DNA from: Jacaranda mimosifolia
Taxonomy: Eukaryota > Streptophyta > Magnoliopsida > Lamiales > Bignoniaceae
Assembly (NCBI GenBank): GCA_018894105.1
Contig: CM032128.1
Location: 19,449,001-19,513,000, forward strand
DNA length: 64,000 bases
Direction of reading: 5' to 3'
Shown here: positions 58,980-64,000 of the stretch, piece by piece
Position numbering within the stretch: the stretch's first letter is position 1
Layout: each line of letters begins with the position of its first letter
Translations under genes and position numbers: made by a program
Notes under the pieces: model-generated
Told to the model about the DNA's origin: nothing
The model's input: the letters and a program-made list of their open reading frames with translations, nothing else
Database searches by the model: none

Positions 58980-60554
58980 GCGTTAGGATCCATAAATCAA
59001 AACTTCATAAGCTTGAAAGTGTCTAAAGCTACTCGAGCTACCAATGATCTAATTATGTTATAGATTTGGATTAGGATGAAGAATTACCTCTTGTAGCTCA
59101 AAAACAAGGAGAAGATCAACTATTTCTCACGAATCCAGAAACTGTCTGGAACTGGCACAGCGGAAAGATGGCAACGTTTTCCCTAGCTATACTGCTCCAA
59201 AATTCACGAAATTAAATATGGAACACCGACACACGTATGGGAAGATAATTTGAAAAATTGGATCCAAAAATAATTCTGGATCGCTCCAGAAAAATTCATT
59301 AACTAGAAGCCGTTGCAGGTGGATCTCCAAATCCGAGCAAGTGAAGTGCCTTGCCTCTAATGATATGATCCACACACCAAACAATCTTCCAATTTCCCCT
59401 CACTAGAAGCTGGAGTTAAAGAGGAGAAAATGAGCCAGAGGAGGCTGATTTTCAGGTTGGGAGGAAGAGGAAATACAAAGCTTCAACTCATGATGCAATG
59501 CATGGAGAGAGAGATTTTGAAGGGAATGCAAGAATCTAATTCTCACACTTTCAGCAATACTTATTCGAATTTTGAAAGCACTCTATAACTATATATAGAG
59601 GGTGGAAGGTGTGATGCTAGTTGGCATCACACCTTCCTCAAGGCAGCTGCCCAAGGGGCATGCCATGCCAAGTTGGCAAAATTCAAATTCAAGTCTTATT
59701 TGAATTTCAAGTGCATTTCAATTTCATTTGGAATCTAATTCCAAATTAATTAAGATGCTAATTTAAATGAACACTTTATTTAAATTTTCCCTCCAAAAAG
59801 TATTCTTTCTATTAATTAAATTAAACACTTTAATTTAATTAATTAACCTTTGATTTAACTCTTAAATCAAACAAGCTAAACTCTTAAGCTTAAATTAGTC
59901 TACTTAACTGTTTAAGTCAACTTGTCCAATTGATGGTCAACATGCTACCAAATAATTAACTCCTTAATTATTGATCTAATTTAACTCTTAAATTAGTTGA
60001 TTAATTTAACACTTAAATTAATCAAATCAAAATTGACCGTAAAATTGGAACCTTGAAAATCGGTCACCAAAGGGTGAATTTTCTAACACTTAGAAAATTG
60101 CTCTACTAATTTTGGAAGCTATGTAGGTTCTACTAGTCATTGGACATGGATTCACAACTCTTTGTGACTATTGAATATCTTATATTCATTTTAGTTTAAG
60201 ACTCCTTTTAAACTAATTGACTCAATTCAATTAATCTCATTAATTGAAGAATACCCAATCTTCATGGTCGATGTCCAACCTCAAGCCCTTGGAGCCCAAC
60301 TAATTGGCTGAAATGAATATTCTGGAGAACCATCACAACTCTACGCGTACCATGTAAATACAATCCTTATGTCTCCTATCTCCTGAAAGAGGCTTAGGGT
60401 AAGATATTTGCCAGCTCCCTAATAGCTTCAATACTAGGTTTTTATTCTTGATGTTCGATTCCCTTATGTGACCTTACCTTTTGGAAAACTCCTTTTACAA
60501 GGAAATAGCTTTTACAAGGCCAATCTAATTGGCTTATCGGACACTATTCCAACA
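58980..60554 (-). repeat. Copia E 3' LTR (about 1.57 kb)
   Basis: On the minus strand it begins TGTTGGAATAGTGTCCGATA right after a polypurine tract. It ends near GGATCCTAACG, where CA may have mutated to CG. It holds a TATA-like CTCTATATATAG (about 59588-59599). At about 1.57 kb it is long for a copia LTR, closer to the Angela/SIRE type. The left end sits inside copia D's integrase coding sequence. Confidence 0.8.
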
Positions 60555-60566
60555 ATCTCCCACTTG
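60555..60566 (-). other. Copia E polypurine tract
   Basis: The minus strand reads AAGTGGGAGAT directly before the LTR's TGTTGG. Confidence 0.8.
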
Positions 60567-60568
60567 CC

Positions 60569-63140
60569 CTAAAGCCAATGCCCCATGGCCTTGAGACCCA
60601 TCTTCTCAAGATGTTCTTCAAAGACCTTTTGCGCTAAGGGCTTAGTCAATGGATCTATTATATTCTCTTCTGAGGCAACTCTCTCTTTAGCTTGAGCTAC
60701 CGTCTCGGTGTTGTCACAAAAGACAACAACTGGCTCAGCAATGTTAGGCACTACATTCAACTCTTGAAAGAAAATTTTCATCTAAATACCTTCCTTTGCA
60801 GCTTTGGAAGCCGCAATATATTCTGCTTCAGTGGTGAAATTGACCGTTGTATCTTGTTTAGAACTCTTTCAACTCACCGCTCCGTCATTGAGGCAAAATA
60901 TAAATCCAGATATGGATTTGAGTTCATCTACATCGGATTGGAAACTCTAATCTGAAAACCCCTATAGTTTCAATTCTCCATTGGCGTATACGAAAAATAA
61001 GTGCTTAGTCCTTCTCAAGTACTTAAGGATTGCTTTTACGACTATCTAGTGACTCTCATCGGGATTGGATTGGAACCTACTCGTAACACTTAGCAAGTGT
61101 GCCACATCCGTCCTTGTACATTGAACTGTATACATTATGCTATTGATAGTGGAGGCATAAGGTATGTGAGACTTCCTTCGTTTCTCTTCCTCAGTCTTAG
61201 GGGCCATAGACTTTGAGAGATAAATGCCATGCCCCTTAGGAAGAAATTCCTTCTTGGATTCTCCTATACTAAACCTCTTTAGTATCTTGTCATTGTACGG
61301 GGTTTGGGATAGCCCCAGCATCCTCTTAGATCTATCTCTACAGGTACGTATTCCCAATACGTAAGACGTTTCTCCCAAATCCTTCATTGAGAATTGTGTA
61401 GATGACCATACTTTAGTACACTCTAATATTCCTACCTCATTCCCAATGAGAACGATGTCATCGACATAGAGCACAATAAATTGTACTAAACTCCCAGTAA
61501 CCTTCTTGTATACACATGGTTCACACACATTTTTGACAAAGCCAAATGATTTAACTGTTTTGTCAAAACGTATATTCCAACTTCGGGATGCTTGTTTGAG
61601 TCCATAAATAGATCTCTAGAGTTTGCAAACCTTTTACTCACTCCCCTTGGATGTAAAACCTTGTGGTTGCTCCATATAGATTTCTTCTTCAATGTCACTA
61701 TTGCGGAAAGCAGTTTTCACATCCATTTGTCATATCTCATACTCATAATATGCGGCTATGGCAAGTAAAATCTAAATAGACTTAGGCATAGCGACTAGTG
61801 AAAAGGTTTTCTCAAAATTAATACCGGGTCTTTCAATGTAACCCTTTGCCACTAGTCACACCTTAAAAGTCACCACTTCTCCATCTACTCCAAGCTTTCG
61901 CTTATAGATCTACTTGCAATAAATAGGAACTATTCCTTTTGGTGGATATACCAAAGTCCATACTTTCTTTGAGTACATAGAGACTATTTCAAATCTCATG
62001 GCTTCAAAAAAACATCCCAAATCTATGTCTGACATATCTTCCTCATAAGACTTCGGATCATCATCCGATTGGCCCGTCTCATGAAGAAATTTGAACCTTT
62101 TGGATTACTTCTTGATTTGGTCTGGCCTACATAGAGGTTGTGTACTAGGCTCTTGATGTTCACTTGTTTCCACTGCTTGTGGGATTTTTTGATCATTTTA
62201 AACTTCATCAAGTTCAACAATAACATCATTTCTATCTAAAAAAAAATTCTTTTCTAAAAAGTGGGCATTAACACCTTTTGTTCCAAGGGATCATAGAAAT
62301 AATAAGTCGTAGACTCTCTAGGGTATCTCACAAACTTGCACAAGGTAGATCTACTATCCAACTTATATCTTATTGTTCGTCTCACGTAAGCGGGAGATCC
62401 CTGAACCTTGAGATATTGGTAAGATGGTGCTTTGCCAAACCACATCTCATGTGAAGTCTTTTAGATCGACTTTATGGGTAGTATATTTAGTAACCTCACC
62501 ACCATAAATAAGGCGTATCCCTAAAAGGATATAGGAACATCGAAAAAACCATCATGGAACGTACCATGTCCAACAAGGTATGATTTATCCTTTTGGCTAC
62601 TCTATTATGTTAGGATGTGCAAGATGGAGTCCATTGAGAGAGAATCCCATTCTCCTTTAGATAATACAAGAATTCGATGTTCAAGTATTATCCCTCTCGA
62701 TCTGATTGAAGAGCTTTAATACTTAGCCCCAATTGCTTTTCTACTCCATTCCTATACTCTTTGAACTTTTCAAAGGCTTCGGACTTGTTCTGCATAAGAA
62801 ACACATGTCTGAACCAACTAAAGTCATTGATGAAGGTGATGAAGTAGGAATAGCCTCCTCTCCCACTAACTTTAGTGGTCCACGAATGTTCGTATGGATC
62901 AAATCTAAGAGACTTGTGGAGCACTTCGTTTGTCCTACAAAAGGAGCTTTGGTCATTTTTCCCTTTAAACAAGATTCACAAGTAGGAAGGTCCTCAATGG
63001 CACTAACGTTTAGTACTTTTAGAGCTTCTAACTTATTCATCCTATTCTTAGACATATGACCAAGTCTTGCATGCCAAAGAATGGCATCTTCTTGGATATA
63101 TAATTTTTTTTTACTTGATTGAATGTGCATTAGTTAAGGT
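60569..63140 (-). pseudogene. Copia E pol: INT, RT, RNase H (broken)
   Basis: Minus strand, right to left: GAG-pre-integrase (YIQEDAILWHARLGHMSKNR, CESCLKGKMTKAPF); the integrase core (GYSYFITFINDFSWFRHVF, SEAFEKFKEYRNGVEKQLG); the integrase end (WFGKAPSYQYLKVQGSPAYV). Then RT traces and the catalytic box in FIVLYVDDIVLIGNEVGILE; FSMKDLGETSYVLGIRT; SIMYTVQCTRTDVAHLLSV; and RNase H ending DPLTKPLAQKVFEEHLEKMG. Stops and frameshifts break it into many pieces (for example the RT N-terminal half at 61700-62250 has no long open stretch). The YVDD motif is retained. Confidence 0.88.
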
Positions 63141-63335
63141 TGAGAATCAAGTATGTAAAATCAATTTATTAATGCAAGCATTCCCTAAGTCTATCTTGAT
63201 GACGCCTTGGAAAGTGGCTGCAACTCTTGTTCCATTTCCTAAGTGGAGGATCATATCCCCTTCACAAAAACTCTTTTTTCTTTTCATCCCCTATAACGAA
63301 TTATAAAGGTGAGTACCGCATGCGGTATCAAATAC

Positions 63336-64000
63336 TCATGTGGAAGAATTAGTCGTCATGTGCACTTTAATAAAGTACATACCCTTCTCAAGGGTTGCAA
63401 CGTAAGCTTTGCAATTTCTTTTCCAGTGCCCCTTTTCGCCATAGTGGAAACAACTAGCTTTGAATTTAACCTTCTTCTTAACTCTCCCGGAACTCTTCTT
63501 GGGTTGCTTCCTTTTAGAAGAATAACTTTTCTTCCTCTTACCTCCTTTTCTAGGACTCCCAGGGCCTTTCAACTTGGAGGAGGATGCAAGCATAAGAGGT
63601 TTTTCCTTTTTTATAGTTGCCTCTGTGGTCACTAGCATATTGATCAATTCGTTAATCGTAACCTCTTGCTTCGACATATTGAAGTTCATAACGAATTGAT
63701 CATATGGTGATGGTAATGACTGTTTGATCAAATCTACGTAAAGGTCGTTGTCCATGACCACATCTAACTGTCCAAGCTTCTTGATGAATTCTATCATCTT
63801 GAGGTCGTGATCATGAATATTGGACCCTTCACTCATCCTTACCCTAAAGAGCTCTTTAGACAAAGCAAATCTTCCATGTCTACTTTGTACGCCATACAAC
63901 TTTTGCCAATGCACATAGATCTCGCGAGCATACTTCATGAGTCTTTTGGAGCTCATCAAACACGGATGCCATCTGACACACCTCACTTGTAGAACATCAT
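63336..64000 (-). pseudogene. Copia E gag (partial, runs off edge)
   Basis: A 216-codon minus-strand stretch (63336-63986) has the UBN2-type gag domain (FRVRMSEGSNIHDHDLKMIE, FIKKLGQLDVVMDNDLYVDL, LPSPYDQFVMNFNMSKQEVT, INELINMLVTTEATIKKEKP). A basic Lys/Ser-rich region follows, then a zinc knuckle CFHYGEKGHWKRNC whose second Cys is Tyr. The N-terminus lies beyond the window. This is the longest open gag stretch in the window, although the altered knuckle suggests it is no longer functional. Confidence 0.87.

Larger units (their letters stand above)
58980..64000 (-). mobile_element. Copia E: Ty1/copia element nested in copia D, runs off the right edge
   Basis: Reading leftward from the right edge: gag, GAG-pre-integrase, integrase, RT, RNase H, polypurine tract and 3' LTR. 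The 5' LTR and TSD lie beyond 64000. It is inserted into copia D. Confidence 0.85.

Overview
This is a gene-poor, AT-rich stretch of plant nuclear DNA, most likely from a eudicot. It is built almost entirely of decayed and nested transposable elements around one intact host gene. Plant origin is shown by initiator-Met-tRNA-primed Ty1/copia elements, a plant-type Mutator element with a SWIM-finger transposase, hAT/CACTA/PIF-like non-autonomous elements, a tRNA-derived SINE and a plant-only cell-wall gene with GT-AG introns. I cannot name the species from sequence alone.

Layout. 1-3.8 kb: minus-strand Ty3/gypsy pol remnant, a SINE with a perfect 17-bp target-site duplication (TSD), then a minus-strand primer-binding site and LTR. 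3.8-11.1 kb: AT-rich DNA holding a hAT-type element (6119-7026, perfect 8-bp TSD), a TIR-like element (about 7994-9032) and a PIF/Harbinger-like element (9512-10616). 11.1-21.4 kb: a nested stack. Copia A (minus, 11119-21414, TSD GATTC) was interrupted by a hAT element (11467-12324), an unidentified block with 92-bp tandem repeats (12512-13258) and complete copia B (plus, 13399-18558, TSD GAAGT). 22.5-29.2 kb: a degenerate tandem array of about 110-140 bp units split by a 5.6-kb MULE (23249-28880) with about 200-bp TIRs. The MULE carries a decayed transposase and a convergent GRF-zinc-finger ORF. 29.3-30.6 kb: an array of roughly 40-bp repeats. 32.3-33.4 kb: a copia 3' fragment. 33.8-36.7 kb: two TIR elements, one inside the other, the inner one with a GC-rich island. 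37.5-38.7 kb: a CACTA-like element. 39.2-44.8 kb: a minus-strand gypsy derivative with gag and protease only, abutted by a solo-type LTR (44779-45522).

47,006-49,082 holds the only intact host gene: a five-exon, 366-residue TRICHOME BIREFRINGENCE-LIKE (PMR5/PC-esterase) protein, a predicted secretory-pathway cell-wall polysaccharide O-acetyltransferase. Copia C (minus, 49259-54141) lies 176 bp past its stop. 54.8-55.8 kb has CACTA-like subterminal repeats. From 55.8 kb to the right edge copia D (minus) is interrupted by copia E (minus), which has a 1.57-kb LTR and runs off the window.

The coding parts of the elements are broken by stops and frameshifts, so none looks able to make its full protein set. 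I see no CRISPR array, operon, rRNA or tRNA gene. The structures most worth a second look are the two-gene MULE, the unidentified 92-bp-repeat block and the GC-rich cargo of the nested TIR element.
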